DNA of 35,584 nucleotides from Ignavibacteria bacterium (GCA_016783945.1 JADHVP010000022.1:1-35584); one strand, 5' to 3'. Counted from the first letter of the stretch, positions 1-7,874 are shown. Translations and numbers: made by a program. The notes: generated by a model from the sequence alone, not told the origin.

Positions 1-59
1 CTACGAAGAAGACTCAACAAATCTTCTACTGAGTGATTATGTATCTCTAATTTTCTCAT
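1..59 (-). CDS. N-terminus of an unrecognised gene, cut by the left edge
   Basis: On the minus strand an ATG at 57-59 opens a frame that runs off the window and reads MRKLEIHNHSVEDLLSLLR. A good Shine-Dalgarno (AAAGGAGC) lies about 8 bases upstream of it, which is why I call a real start. Nineteen residues are too few to assign a family. The gene diverges from the methyltransferase stump to its right, so it may belong to whatever element or rearrangement removed the 5' part of that gene, but nothing visible proves this. Confidence 0.45.
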   Translation of the reverse strand, partial: MRKLEIHNHSVEDLLSLLR

Positions 60-107
60 CTTTGCTCCTTTTAAGTTTTAGCAAAGATAACTAAAATATA
101 TTTAATA

Positions 108-138
108 TTGTATTGTTATATATTAGACTTTATATAAT
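108..138 (+). promoter_or_regulatory. Candidate promoter ahead of the island operon
   Basis: A perfect TATAAT lies at 133-138. Possible -35 hexamers are TTGTAT (108-113, 19-base spacer) or TTGTTA (113-118, 14-base spacer); neither spacing is ideal. It would drive the methyltransferase stump and the three genes behind it. The region is so AT-rich that a chance match is quite possible. Confidence 0.25.
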
Positions 139-147
139 AGTAAAGTT

Positions 148-531
148 TTGAATAACCTTGTTTCGAAAAGTACTGATTTGGTTATAGAGAGATATAAAAA
201 CATAAATCAGGGACAAAATTTAATTACATTGTTTAAGAAAAACCAGCATCTAGTTAAAAATTATAGAAATATCAAAAACTGTCACAATTGGATTTACTTA
301 AGACTTCCTTGGAATAAGTCTTCTGTTACCTTAAATAACTATAGGAAAAATATGTTAGTTCATCCAATACAACATAGAGGACTTTCTGTAAGAGAGGCTG
401 CAAGATTGCAGTCCTTCCCAGATGATTATATTTTTTGGGGATCACTTGGATATCAACAACAGCAAGTAGCCAATGCTGTTCCACAATTGTTAGCGAATAA
501 GATAGCTAAAATTATACGGAATAATATGTAA
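148..531 (+). pseudogene. C-terminal remnant of a C5-cytosine DNA methyltransferase
   Basis: The frame carries the end of a Dcm/M.HhaI-type methyltransferase. Motif IX is RGLSVREAARLQSFPD, and motif X includes QQQVANAVPQLLANKIAKII near the C-terminus. The SAM-binding FxGxG motif, the catalytic PC motif IV and the ENV motif VI are all missing, so about two thirds of a normal protein is gone. The frame is open from 127 after an in-frame TAG at 124-126, and the nominal start at 148 is only a TTG. The stop lies two bases before the HD gene's ATG, so the intact gene was probably first in the same operon. It cannot be catalytic alone; a split-protein role is conceivable but unsupported. Confidence 0.8.
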
Positions 532-533
532 AC

Positions 534-1541
534 ATGGAAAAATTACAAATAGAGGATGCATTTTTAAACATATGCGAAGAAAAATCTGAGTATTTAGAAT
601 ATTATCATATTTACTTTGCTACGAAATACATACTGCAGAAAGATTACTATCCATATATAAAAGATGTAACCTCTTTTTATACAGATCATAGTGTTAATCA
701 TATTAACAGGATATTAGATACACTTTTCGACGTTTTGAAACCTCATTTAATAATGAATGAAGATGTAACACCAAGGAAATATATAAGTCAGGATAAAGCC
801 AGTAACAAATTAAATGCTTATGAGTTGTATCTTCTTATGTGTTCGGTACTCTGGCACGATATTGGTAACCTATTTGGTAGGATTAATCACGAAAGGAATA
901 TAAATAAACTTTTCGATAAGGCTAAAGATTTTTTATATGATACAAGTAGTAGTGAGTGGATAAAAAAGATATGTAACGCTCATTCTGGCGTAAATGCGAT
1001 AGAAAGTATTATTGATAGAGAAAGAAAAAATGAAAAAAAGTTCACATTTTACCCACGCTTTCTTGCTGCCTTATTAAGATTGTCTGATGAACTTGATGAA
1101 GATAAACAAAGGATTGGTGAAAAAATTATTGGTCTTGATATTATACCGAAAAAAAAACTTGCTTATTGGTTTTTTTGCAAATGTAATGATAGTATAAAAA
1201 TCGAGGAAGAAGACTATGGAAGACGAAAGATAGTAATTGAAAGTAAAATGGACAAAAATGATATTTTTAAAAGTATGAAAAAAGAAACAGAAAATGGAAT
1301 AGATGATGTTATTGGAATCGAGGAGTATTCAAAAAGAATCAACAAAATAAATGAAGAAAGAAGATATTGTTCTAAATATTTTAAACCTCATTATTTTAAG
1401 ATAATAGATAAGATAAATCTTTTGTTACGAATCTATGATAATAATAATTTTCTAGAAGAAATTAACTTTACTTATGATGATAATAATGGTGTTGATGAAT
1501 TTTTCAATCATTCTAAAGATATTTTAATAAAATTTAAATGA
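534..1541 (+). CDS. HD-domain metal-dependent phosphohydrolase, conflict-system type
   Basis: A 335-residue protein with a full set of HD-superfamily ligands: H52 and H56 in TDHSVNHI, the H108-D109 doublet in WHDIGN, H150 in NAHSG and D185 in LLRLSDELD. The H..HD..H..D order resembles the HD-type phosphohydrolases associated with bacterial conflict systems more than dGTPase or RelA/SpoT proteins; this comparison is from memory. The likely activity is hydrolysis of a phosphodiester or nucleotide; the substrate is unknown. The lysine-rich C-terminal part (about 210-335) is unassigned. The start is two bases after the methyltransferase stump and the stop overlaps the next gene by four bases (ATGA), implying translational coupling with the ATPase. 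Confidence 0.75.
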   Translation: MEKLQIEDAFLNICEEKSEYLEYYHIYFATKYILQKDYYPYIKDVTSFYTDHSVNHINRILDTLFDVLKPHLIMNEDVTPRKYISQDKASNKLNAYELYLLMCSVLWHDIGNLFGRINHERNINKLFDKAKDFLYDTSSSEWIKKICNAHSGVNAIESIIDRERKNEKKFTFYPRFLAALLRLSDELDEDKQRIGEKIIGLDIIPKKKLAYWFFCKCNDSIKIEEEDYGRRKIVIESKMDKNDIFKSMKKETENGIDDVIGIEEYSKRINKINEERRYCSKYFKPHYFKIIDKINLLLRIYDNNNFLEEINFTYDDNNGVDEFFNHSKDILIKFK

Positions 1542-3361
1542 TAGAGATGACAACTGAAGTATTAAAAAATCCTTTTGAAATTAAACCTCCTGAAGAACTA
1601 TCTGCTGAGCTTATTCAAAAATTGTTCGTTAAAGAATATACCGAATATAATGCCCTAATTGGCAATTATCATACGTTTATTTTTGGAAGTCGAGGTTCCG
1701 GAAAGAGTATGCATTTTAGGTTTCTTGAACCTAAATGTCAAATTATTGATTATGGTGGAATTAAGGAATTTTTTGAATCAGAATCACCATTTATAGGAGT
1801 TTATATTAACTGTAATAAAGGTGATTTTACAAAAACTGATTTCAGTAATTTAATATCAAGTAAAGAAACCAATGTAACACAAGTCAAGAAAATGCTAACC
1901 CACTATTTTGTAATGGACATAGCTGATTGCACACTAAAAACTTATATTGAACAGCTTGATGTATTATTAGACGAGTCAAAAGAAGAAAAAGTTTTCGAAA
2001 AAGTTATTAATTGGTTAGGAGGTGAGTTAGGTGGAAAAAAAACATTAAATGAACTTAGAAAGGTAATATATGGAGAAAAAAAGAAGATTGATAATTCATT
2101 TAATGAATATCAACAAAATTATGGTCTGCCTGAAAACAGGATTGTCTCAAAATCATCTCGTCTCGCAGATGTTTCTTTAGACGAGAATAGTTTTCTTCAT
2201 ACATTATTTAACTCTTTGAGAGACGAAATAATAAATAAAAATATACCATATTATTTATTATTTGATGAAGCAAATGAACTATTAGACTTTCAAAAGGAAA
2301 TAACTAATACTCTTATTTCTCAACGTAAGCATTCTCTTGCTAGTATAAAAGTATCCTGTCAACCTCTTTCATATAAAATATTTACAGATCTTAAAGATAG
2401 ACATATACAGGAGACGCACGATTATTATTTTGTTGATTTAGATAGTCTATATACAACGGATAAGTTTTCATATTATAATAGACTAAAACAAATTGCCGAA
2501 AAAAGGCTTGATATTGCAGGTTTTAAGGTTAAAAATATAAGTGAATTAATTCCGGAGAATCCAGAAGATTTGAAAAAAAAGAAAGAATCCGAAGCATTCA
2601 CAGCGAAAGAATATGACAAGTTACCTGAAAATAAAAAACCAATAAGCAAAACGAACTATATTAGGAAATATTCTATGGCAAGGTTCTTTCAACTTTTTTT
2701 AAAAAAGACAAGTTACTCTTATACGGGTTTTGATAATTTGGTTCATTTTTCTTCAGGGATCATAAGATCATTCCTACAGCCGTGTTTCTTAATGATAGAA
2801 AAACACAGAGAAAGTAATCCAAGTATAGATATTAAAGAAATAAAATTTTTGTCTTATGAAGTACAAAGAAATATTATTGAAAAATATTCATCCGCACTTA
2901 TTGAAGCAGAAATAATAAGACCAATGAGATTAGAGCCGCAAGGATCAGAAAAAAGAAAGATTCTTGTAGGTTTAAACAACCTAATAGAATCATTATGTAT
3001 AGCTTTCAAAATGCGATTAAATGATAAAAAAAGTAGAGAACCTAGGATAATTTCGTTCTCGGTGAAAGAATCTGTGCGCGATGATAACTTACAAAAAATA
3101 TTAGATTACTCAATACAAAAAGCATTTTTTCACCCCAAATGGTACAGAGCAAAATCCGGTAATGAAATACTTGAATGCTTTATTTTAAACAGGAGACTTT
3201 GTCCTAGATTTCAGTTGGACTTATCAAGTTTCCAAGGACGTTTTGAAATATCGCAAGATCTTTTGTTAGTTGCGATAAATGATCTGAATGAATTTAAAAA
3301 ATTATTTGTTAAAGAAAAATTAAATGAAGAAATTATCCAATTAGAACTGTTTGATTTCTAA
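1538..3361 (+). CDS. ORC/CDC6-like AAA+ ATPase of the island operon
   Basis: A 607-residue P-loop ATPase. Walker A is GSRGSGKS at residues 50-57 and Walker B is YYLLFDEANE with D243-E244, followed by a sensor-I-like strand (SIKVSCQP). The FIFGSRGSGKS context and long C-terminal extension fit ORC/CDC6-family AAA+ ATPases, often found in bacterial defence loci. The C-terminal part (about 380-607) is helical and probably holds a winged helix or interaction domain, though I could not identify a fold. It overlaps the HD gene by four bases and ends 11 bases before the third gene. Expected role: an ATP-driven switch or DNA-sensing module gating a partner effector. Family call good, function inferred. 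Confidence 0.72.
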   Translation: MIEMTTEVLKNPFEIKPPEELSAELIQKLFVKEYTEYNALIGNYHTFIFGSRGSGKSMHFRFLEPKCQIIDYGGIKEFFESESPFIGVYINCNKGDFTKTDFSNLISSKETNVTQVKKMLTHYFVMDIADCTLKTYIEQLDVLLDESKEEKVFEKVINWLGGELGGKKTLNELRKVIYGEKKKIDNSFNEYQQNYGLPENRIVSKSSRLADVSLDENSFLHTLFNSLRDEIINKNIPYYLLFDEANELLDFQKEITNTLISQRKHSLASIKVSCQPLSYKIFTDLKDRHIQETHDYYFVDLDSLYTTDKFSYYNRLKQIAEKRLDIAGFKVKNISELIPENPEDLKKKKESEAFTAKEYDKLPENKKPISKTNYIRKYSMARFFQLFLKKTSYSYTGFDNLVHFSSGIIRSFLQPCFLMIEKHRESNPSIDIKEIKFLSYEVQRNIIEKYSSALIEAEIIRPMRLEPQGSEKRKILVGLNNLIESLCIAFKMRLNDKKSREPRIISFSVKESVRDDNLQKILDYSIQKAFFHPKWYRAKSGNEILECFILNRRLCPRFQLDLSSFQGRFEISQDLLLVAINDLNEFKKLFVKEKLNEEIIQLELFDF

Positions 3362-3372
3362 GAAATATACTT

Positions 3373-4260
3373 ATGGAAACATTATTTATCACAATGTTAG
3401 GTCTTGAGGAAAGAGCTTTGGGTTTCTTTCAAAAACTTGATAAACCAATAATAGATAATTATTTATTATTGATAAACAATGAATATAAAAAAGATAAACG
3501 AGTATTGAAAAATCTTTCACTGACAGAAAAGTATTTAAAGGGTATACAAAAGACAATTATTGAAACTTCATATTTTGACTCATTGGAACTTGTGAAGAAT
3601 TTAAATAAATATTTGCAGAAAAATTATATTAATTTAAAAGATTCTAAAATTTTCTTAGATATTTCAACATTTAATAGACAAAATCTTTTAGTTTTATTAT
3701 ATCTATTGAGAAAAAAATATGGCGTGAGCAAACTAACATTTTATTATACTATCCCTAAATACACTAACAAAGAAATCTCAAAATATGCTCAAAATGTATC
3801 TAACATTCCCTTTTTTAGTGGGGTACAATCTGTTGATAAAAACAAATTACTCATATTACTTGTAGGATTTGAGTTTGATCGAGCATTATATATATGGAAG
3901 AAAGTCGAACCGTCAAAAACAATAATTGCAATTGGAGATGAACCAACGGATAGAAAATTCCTCGAAATAAATAGAGAAATAGTTTCTTCTCTAAAGAATC
4001 ATTTTGAAGCGGAAGAAGTAAATGTTTCTGCGAAGGATCCATATAAAGCTAAACAAGATATAGAAAAAAGTATAAAGAAAAATATACAAGATTATAACAT
4101 TTTTATTTCCCCTATGAATACAAAACTACAAACACTCGGTTTATATTTTGCGTGGGAGGCCAACCCGGAAATTCAAATCTTATATTCTTGCCCGGAAGAA
4201 TTTGGCGACTGGCTCACAAAGGGAATACAAAAGACAGTATCTTTTGATTTTATTAAATAA
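3373..4260 (+). CDS. Unrecognised protein with two similar Rossmann-like halves, third gene of the island operon
   Basis: I do not recognise the family of this 295-residue protein. It appears to contain two related halves. The first opens with FITMLGLEERALGFF and later has KIFLDISTFNRQNLLVLLYLL; the second opens with LLILLVGFEFDRALYIW and later has NIFISPMNTKLQTLGLYFAW. Each half begins with a hydrophobic strand, then G-x-E-x-R/D-R-A-L, and later has a strand ending in a small-residue turn and a helix. This pattern suggests a duplicated Rossmann-like ligand-binding domain. There is no signal peptide, membrane segment or obvious nuclease motif. It lies 11 bases after the ATPase gene, so it is probably the sensor or effector of the same system. 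Confidence 0.6.
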   Translation: METLFITMLGLEERALGFFQKLDKPIIDNYLLLINNEYKKDKRVLKNLSLTEKYLKGIQKTIIETSYFDSLELVKNLNKYLQKNYINLKDSKIFLDISTFNRQNLLVLLYLLRKKYGVSKLTFYYTIPKYTNKEISKYAQNVSNIPFFSGVQSVDKNKLLILLVGFEFDRALYIWKKVEPSKTIIAIGDEPTDRKFLEINREIVSSLKNHFEAEEVNVSAKDPYKAKQDIEKSIKKNIQDYNIFISPMNTKLQTLGLYFAWEANPEIQILYSCPEEFGDWLTKGIQKTVSFDFIK

Positions 4261-4268
4261 ACATAAAA

Positions 4269-4898
4269 ATGAAAATCCTCAAAGCTATTTTCATAATTGA
4301 AGACGACATTAACGGCAAAGAAGTTTTGAAAAAACTGGAAAGAGCTGGTCGTACTTGCTATAAGAGTGAAGATAAAACTACTGATGATTCTGCTGAAGAA
4401 TTAATTTATAAGATATTGGATTCTGGTCATGAGTCAGTAATTGAACATGAAAAAGTCACGGTTAGAGTTATTTGTGACAGGGGTGTTACACACGAGAATG
4501 TTCGTCATAGAATTGCAAGCTACAGTCAGGAGAGTACTAGGTATTGTAATTACTCTGAAGATAAATTTGGTAATGAAATAACCGTAATTGAACCATGTTT
4601 CTGGGTAAGTGATACTGAAGAGGACAAGAGAAAGCGTGAAGTGTGGAAAAAAGCAATGGAAGCGAGTGAAAAATATTATTTTAAATTATTAGCTCTTGGT
4701 GCATCCCCTCAAGAGGCAAGAAGCGTCTTGCCTAACTCTTTAAAGACTGAGATAGTAATGACTATGAACTTAAGAGAGTGGCGGCATTTTTTTAAACTAA
4801 GAACTTCACAGTTCGCTCATCCTCAAATGCGAGAGATTGCTGTACCTCTATTAAAGGAATTTAAAAGGTTAATTCCTGTGATTTTTGATGATATTTGA
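4269..4898 (+). CDS. thyX: Flavin-dependent thymidylate synthase ThyX
   Basis: ThyX makes dTMP from dUMP using methylene-tetrahydrofolate, FAD and NADPH, and replaces ThyA in many bacteria. The 209-residue product has the signature RHRIASYSQESTR (the RHRxxSxxxxSxR motif) preceded by RGVTHENV. It also has the later conserved blocks RSVLPNSLKTEIVMTMN and NLREWRHFFKLRTS, then a C-terminal HPQMRE. Length is normal. It starts eight bases after the unrecognised island gene and could be read from the same transcript, but base composition rises here (20 and 26 G+C per 60 in two lines against 15 and 18 upstream), so I place the island's right border near 4260. Confidence 0.93.
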   Translation: MKILKAIFIIEDDINGKEVLKKLERAGRTCYKSEDKTTDDSAEELIYKILDSGHESVIEHEKVTVRVICDRGVTHENVRHRIASYSQESTRYCNYSEDKFGNEITVIEPCFWVSDTEEDKRKREVWKKAMEASEKYYFKLLALGASPQEARSVLPNSLKTEIVMTMNLREWRHFFKLRTSQFAHPQMREIAVPLLKEFKRLIPVIFDDI

Positions 4899-4949
4899 TG
4901 ACTCCTTCTACAAAAATTCATTCAAACAACAATTTTCCTGTGCCCATCA

Positions 4950-4987
4950 GTCCCAATTGTCCCTGTTCATCGGGGATTTCTCGGGAC
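4950..4987. terminator. Nested stem-loop 52 bases after thyX
   Basis: GTCCC at 4950-4954 pairs with GGGAC at 4983-4987, and inside it TCCCT at 4960-4964 pairs with GGGGA at 4972-4976 (one G-T wobble). The arms are G+C-rich in an otherwise A+T-rich spacer, so it would be fairly stable. No U-tract follows, so a role as terminator or 3' stabiliser is a guess. Confidence 0.35.
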
Positions 4988-5131
4988 CCCTGACAGTTTT
5001 AAAAATAACCATTTTCCAACAAAAAAGACTCCAAAAGCTTTATGCACTCTTGAAGTCTACTATTTATCTTTGCGTTCTTTGTGACTTTGTGTGAACCCTT
5101 TCCTGGATTCCTCCCGGCGAAAGTCGTTTAT

Positions 5132-5192
5132 GCCTGCCTTCTGTAGGCAGGCTTATTATATCTGCTAGTCAGCAGAGAGATGAGAAACATCT
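5132..5192. repeat. Three consecutive hairpins, first of CTGCCTG type
   Basis: Three perfect inverted repeats follow each other: GCCTGCC/GGCAGGC (5132-5138 and 5146-5152, loop of 7), TCTGCT/AGCAGA (5161-5166 and 5171-5176, loop of 4) and AGATG/CATCT (5178-5182 and 5188-5192, loop of 5). The first resembles the hairpin at 10152-10168, hinting at a dispersed palindromic repeat family. They lie just past the stop of the minus-strand helicase gene. Confidence 0.5.
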
Positions 5193-5244
5193 TACACAAC
5201 AATCATTTCTATAATTTTCACACGCTCAAAAAACACAATCCCAT

Positions 5245-6960
5245 TTAATTCTTTTTGTGCTTCTTTTTATCTCTGCGTTTCTTTTTACTGCTTGTCTTTT
5301 CTGCGAAATCAGTTTTTTTTGAAATATTTATTTTCTGACCGGACACACGAAGCTTTTTCAAATTGCGTAAAACATCTTTTGGCATTCTATCAGGCAAATC
5401 CACAGTGCTGTAATCGTCATAAATTTTTATCTTTCCAATTAATTCGCTTTCTAATCCTCCTTCGTTTGTAAGTGCACCAACTATCTTGCTCGGGTTTGTG
5501 TTATGCCTTTTTCCTACCTCTATCCGGTAGCGTCCCATTCCTTCACCGGGTTTCATCATCTCTTTGCTGCGTTTCGAAAAATCTTTTTTCCTTCGAGGTT
5601 TTTCTTCGTATTCATACGAGGTTATTCGGGGTTGGTTTGTCACCAGCAAGGGAGTTTCGCCCTGTACAATTTTTGCCAGAGCGGCTGCAATTTCCAATGC
5701 GGGCATATTGTGTTCCTGCTGGTATTGTTCAATTATCTGGTAAAACAACCCCAATTCTTCCACAGCAAGCGTATCTGTTATACGCTGTTGAAAGCGGGCG
5801 ATACGTTGATTGTTTATTATTTCCGTAGAAGGTAATTCCATCATCTCGATTTTTTGTTTGGTGGCTTTTTCAATTGTATGCAGCATTCTTCTTTCCCGCG
5901 GAGCAACAAACAATATTGCTTCGCCACTTCGCCCTGCCCGTCCGGTACGACCAATACGGTGAACATAAGCTTCCGTATCATGCGGGATATCATAATTTAT
6001 TACATGACTGATACGGTCAACGTCCAATCCTCTTGCCGCGACATCCGTTGCCACAAGAATATTGAGTTTACCTTTTTTTAAATGTTCTATCGTTCGCTCT
6101 CTTTGTCTTTGTGCAATATCTCCGCTGAGCGGTGCGGATAGAAAGCCACGGGCTTCTAATTTTTCCGAAAGTTCAACGGTTGCAGTTCTGGTACGTACAA
6201 ATATTAGAACCCCGTCAAAAGATTCTGCTTCCAGAATTCGTGTCAGTGCATCAAGTTTATGAAATCCGCTGACCATCCAGAAGCGTTGACGCGTGGCTTC
6301 AACAGTGGTGGTTCGTGATTTTATGGTAATTGATACCGGGTCTTTCAGATACTTGTGAGCAATTCGCCTGATGGCTTGCGGAATGGTTGCCGAAAAAAGC
6401 GCAATCTGGTGTTTACCCGGCGTCTGTTCCAATATCCATTCCACATCATCGATAAATCCCATTCGCAGCATTTCGTCGGCTTCATCAAGAACCAGACAAC
6501 TCAACATGTCGAGCTTAAGTGTCCCACGCCTCATGTGATCCATCACTCTCCCGGGAGTCCCGACAACAACATGGGTACCTTGTTTTAGACGATGGAACTG
6601 TCTTTCATAATCCTGTCCACCATAAATTGGTAAAACATGAAAACCTTTCATGCGTCCTGCATATTTCTGGAAAGCTTCTGCTACTTGAATTGCTAATTCC
6701 CTTGTTGGCGTTAAAACAAGAACCTGCGGCTTCGTTAATTTGAGATTAATACGTTCCAATAATGGTAAAGCAAATGCCGCTGTTTTTCCTGTACCCGTCT
6801 GAGCCTGACCTACGACATCCTTTCCTTCTAAAATCTCAGGGATCATTTGTACCTGGATTGGTGTTGGAGTTTCGTACCCCGCATCATCCAAAGTTCTGAG
6901 CAATGCTTTTGAAGTTATTAGCTCGTTAAATCCCTTTTGTAAAGTTGGTTCAACAGACAT
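5245..6960 (-). CDS. deaD: DEAD-box RNA helicase with DbpA-type RNA-binding domain
   Basis: This 571-residue ATP-dependent RNA helicase has all core motifs: Q-motif with F11 and Q36, Walker A AQTGTGKT (53-60), PTRELA (about 85-90), TPGR (135-138), DEAD (159-162), SAT (190-192), then RGLD and HRIGRTGR in the second RecA domain. After an arginine-rich linker comes a domain starting near MGRYRIEVGKRH that matches the DbpA/CsdA C-terminal RNA-binding domain, and finally a lysine-rich tail. Such proteins act in ribosome assembly and cold-shock mRNA unwinding. The start has a strong Shine-Dalgarno (AGGGAGG). deaD/csdA is the closest named type; dbpA specificity cannot be excluded. Confidence 0.9.
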   Translation of the reverse strand: MSVEPTLQKGFNELITSKALLRTLDDAGYETPTPIQVQMIPEILEGKDVVGQAQTGTGKTAAFALPLLERINLKLTKPQVLVLTPTRELAIQVAEAFQKYAGRMKGFHVLPIYGGQDYERQFHRLKQGTHVVVGTPGRVMDHMRRGTLKLDMLSCLVLDEADEMLRMGFIDDVEWILEQTPGKHQIALFSATIPQAIRRIAHKYLKDPVSITIKSRTTTVEATRQRFWMVSGFHKLDALTRILEAESFDGVLIFVRTRTATVELSEKLEARGFLSAPLSGDIAQRQRERTIEHLKKGKLNILVATDVAARGLDVDRISHVINYDIPHDTEAYVHRIGRTGRAGRSGEAILFVAPRERRMLHTIEKATKQKIEMMELPSTEIINNQRIARFQQRITDTLAVEELGLFYQIIEQYQQEHNMPALEIAAALAKIVQGETPLLVTNQPRITSYEYEEKPRRKKDFSKRSKEMMKPGEGMGRYRIEVGKRHNTNPSKIVGALTNEGGLESELIGKIKIYDDYSTVDLPDRMPKDVLRNLKKLRVSGQKINISKKTDFAEKTSSKKKRRDKKKHKKN

Positions 6961-7412
6961 TAGAACCTCCCTGGCTGATAAAAACTACAGCGAAATACGC
7001 TGTTTCATTTTTAATATTTTTATAAAATTGCATGATTATCTTCTTTAAATTTTAATTTACAAACAATATTTAGTACGACAGAAAATTAAGAGAGGACATT
7101 TTGATGTCGTTTAATCGAATTTACGAAATTACAGATGCATAATCACCGAAGTTAAATATTATTCGAAGTAGGATAGTATTTTTAGAATATAAGATGAGAA
7201 CGAAATTCAACCAGGAACAATACGATCAAAAGAATTTTTCTTAATTCTTTTTTTTATGAGTTATTACCGCACACGTAACGAATGGTTGCGAAGCCGCAAC
7301 TCAAAACTACAATGCCGCTCTGAAAAACAGTTTACCCTAACTTGTTTGGACTGTCTGGTTGAGCGGCTTGTTAGTCTAAATATTATATGATCATAGTTAT
7401 ATATGTCGAGGA
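6961..7412. other. Spacer between helicase and RRM genes, holding the helicase leader
   Basis: Neither strand shows a convincing gene in these 452 bases. The part next to the helicase is AT-rich and must carry its promoter and leader on the minus strand. The part near 7273-7376 is clearly richer in G+C and carries the attC-like element listed separately. No intrinsic terminator for the RRM gene was found. Confidence 0.6.
7273..7376. repeat. attC-like imperfect palindrome or dispersed repeat
   Basis: The 104-base element starts with ACGTAAC (7273-7279) and ends with GTTAGTC (7370-7376), each one mismatch from the integron attC boxes RYYYAAC and GTTRRRY. Inside, AAGCCGC followed by a two-base bulge and CTC (7291-7302) can pair with GAGCGGCTT (7361-7369), as in attC folds with extrahelical bases. 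A separate perfect hairpin GTTGCG-AAGC-CGCAAC sits at 7285-7300. There is no integrase or cassette array nearby, so a solitary attC or another repeat family is equally possible. Confidence 0.35.
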
Positions 7413-7805
7413 TTAGAAGCTACGGCCTCGTCCTCCTCTGCCCCCGCCTTGTCCTCCTCTGTTACCACCACCTTGTCCTCCGCTGCCACCACCGTAACCT
7501 CCTCTGTTACCGCCTTGTCCTCCTCTGCCACCACCATAACCTCCTCTACCACCGCGTCTTTCGGTGCGGGGATGAGCCTCATTCACGTTAAGAGCTTTTC
7601 CTTTTAACTCTGTGCCATTGAGCCCGTCGATTGCAGACTGCCCTTCCTCTTTAGAAGCCATCTCCACGAATCCAAAACCTTTTGATTGACCACTATACTT
7701 GTCCTTTATAAGATTAGCAGACTCAACCTTCCCGAATGGTTCGAATGCAAGCTTTAAGTCTTCTTCAGTGACTTCGTACGACAAATTTCCTACATAGATA
7801 TTCAT
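7413..7805 (-). CDS. RRM-domain RNA-binding protein with RGG/glycine-rich tail
   Basis: A 130-residue protein with one RNA-recognition motif (residues 1-78): RNP2 is IYVGNL (3-8) and RNP1 is KGFGFVEM (42-49), both with the aromatic residues that stack on RNA. Residues 83-130 are low-complexity Gly/Arg/Gln/Tyr with repeated GG-x-RGG units, like cyanobacterial Rbp and plant GRP proteins that act as RNA chaperones in the cold. A Shine-Dalgarno-like AAAGGAAA precedes the start. The neighbouring DEAD-box helicase on the same strand suggests a shared RNA-remodelling theme, but 452 bases separate them, so they are probably independent units. Confidence 0.9.
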   Translation of the reverse strand: MNIYVGNLSYEVTEEDLKLAFEPFGKVESANLIKDKYSGQSKGFGFVEMASKEEGQSAIDGLNGTELKGKALNVNEAHPRTERRGGRGGYGGGRGGQGGNRGGYGGGSGGQGGGNRGGQGGGRGGRGRSF

Positions 7806-7848
7806 TCTGATTTCCTTTTGTATTAAATTATAAATTTACTGTCTAACT

Positions 7849-7874
7849 AATAATTAACCTCCGAGTTAATTATT
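7849..7874 (-). promoter_or_regulatory. Perfect hairpin in the RRM-gene leader
   Basis: AATAATTAAC (7849-7858) and GTTAATTATT (7865-7874) are exact inverted repeats around a six-base loop, about 44 bases upstream of the RRM start. Read on the gene's strand the loop is TCGGAG. Being almost all A-T, it would melt easily, so it could be an operator or a temperature-sensitive leader structure; neither is shown. Confidence 0.4.

Larger units (their letters stand above)
4899..5244. other. Gene-free spacer between convergent thyX and the helicase gene
   Basis: No credible gene lies in these 346 bases; the one open frame overlapping the thyX end has no ribosome site or family resemblance. It holds a nested stem-loop at 4950-4987 and a run of three hairpins at 5132-5192, both listed separately. 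Since thyX and the helicase converge here, the hairpins may help terminate both transcripts, although no T-run follows them. Confidence 0.6.

Noticed and set aside
1-147. Left-edge minus-strand gene as an insertion-sequence transposase
   Set aside because: Only 19 codons are visible and no terminal inverted repeat or target duplication can be seen.
4885-5094. 69-codon plus-strand frame overlapping the thyX end
   Set aside because: No ribosome site, biased composition, no recognisable motif, and it runs through the nested hairpin at 4950-4987.
5472-6743. Several plus-strand frames of 66-118 codons
   Set aside because: They lie antisense inside the helicase gene, whose motifs are complete, and none has family features.
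7397-7600. Short tandem triplet-like repeats, possible CRISPR or microsatellite
   Set aside because: They are codons of the glycine/arginine tail of the RRM protein; the units are irregular and there are no spacers.
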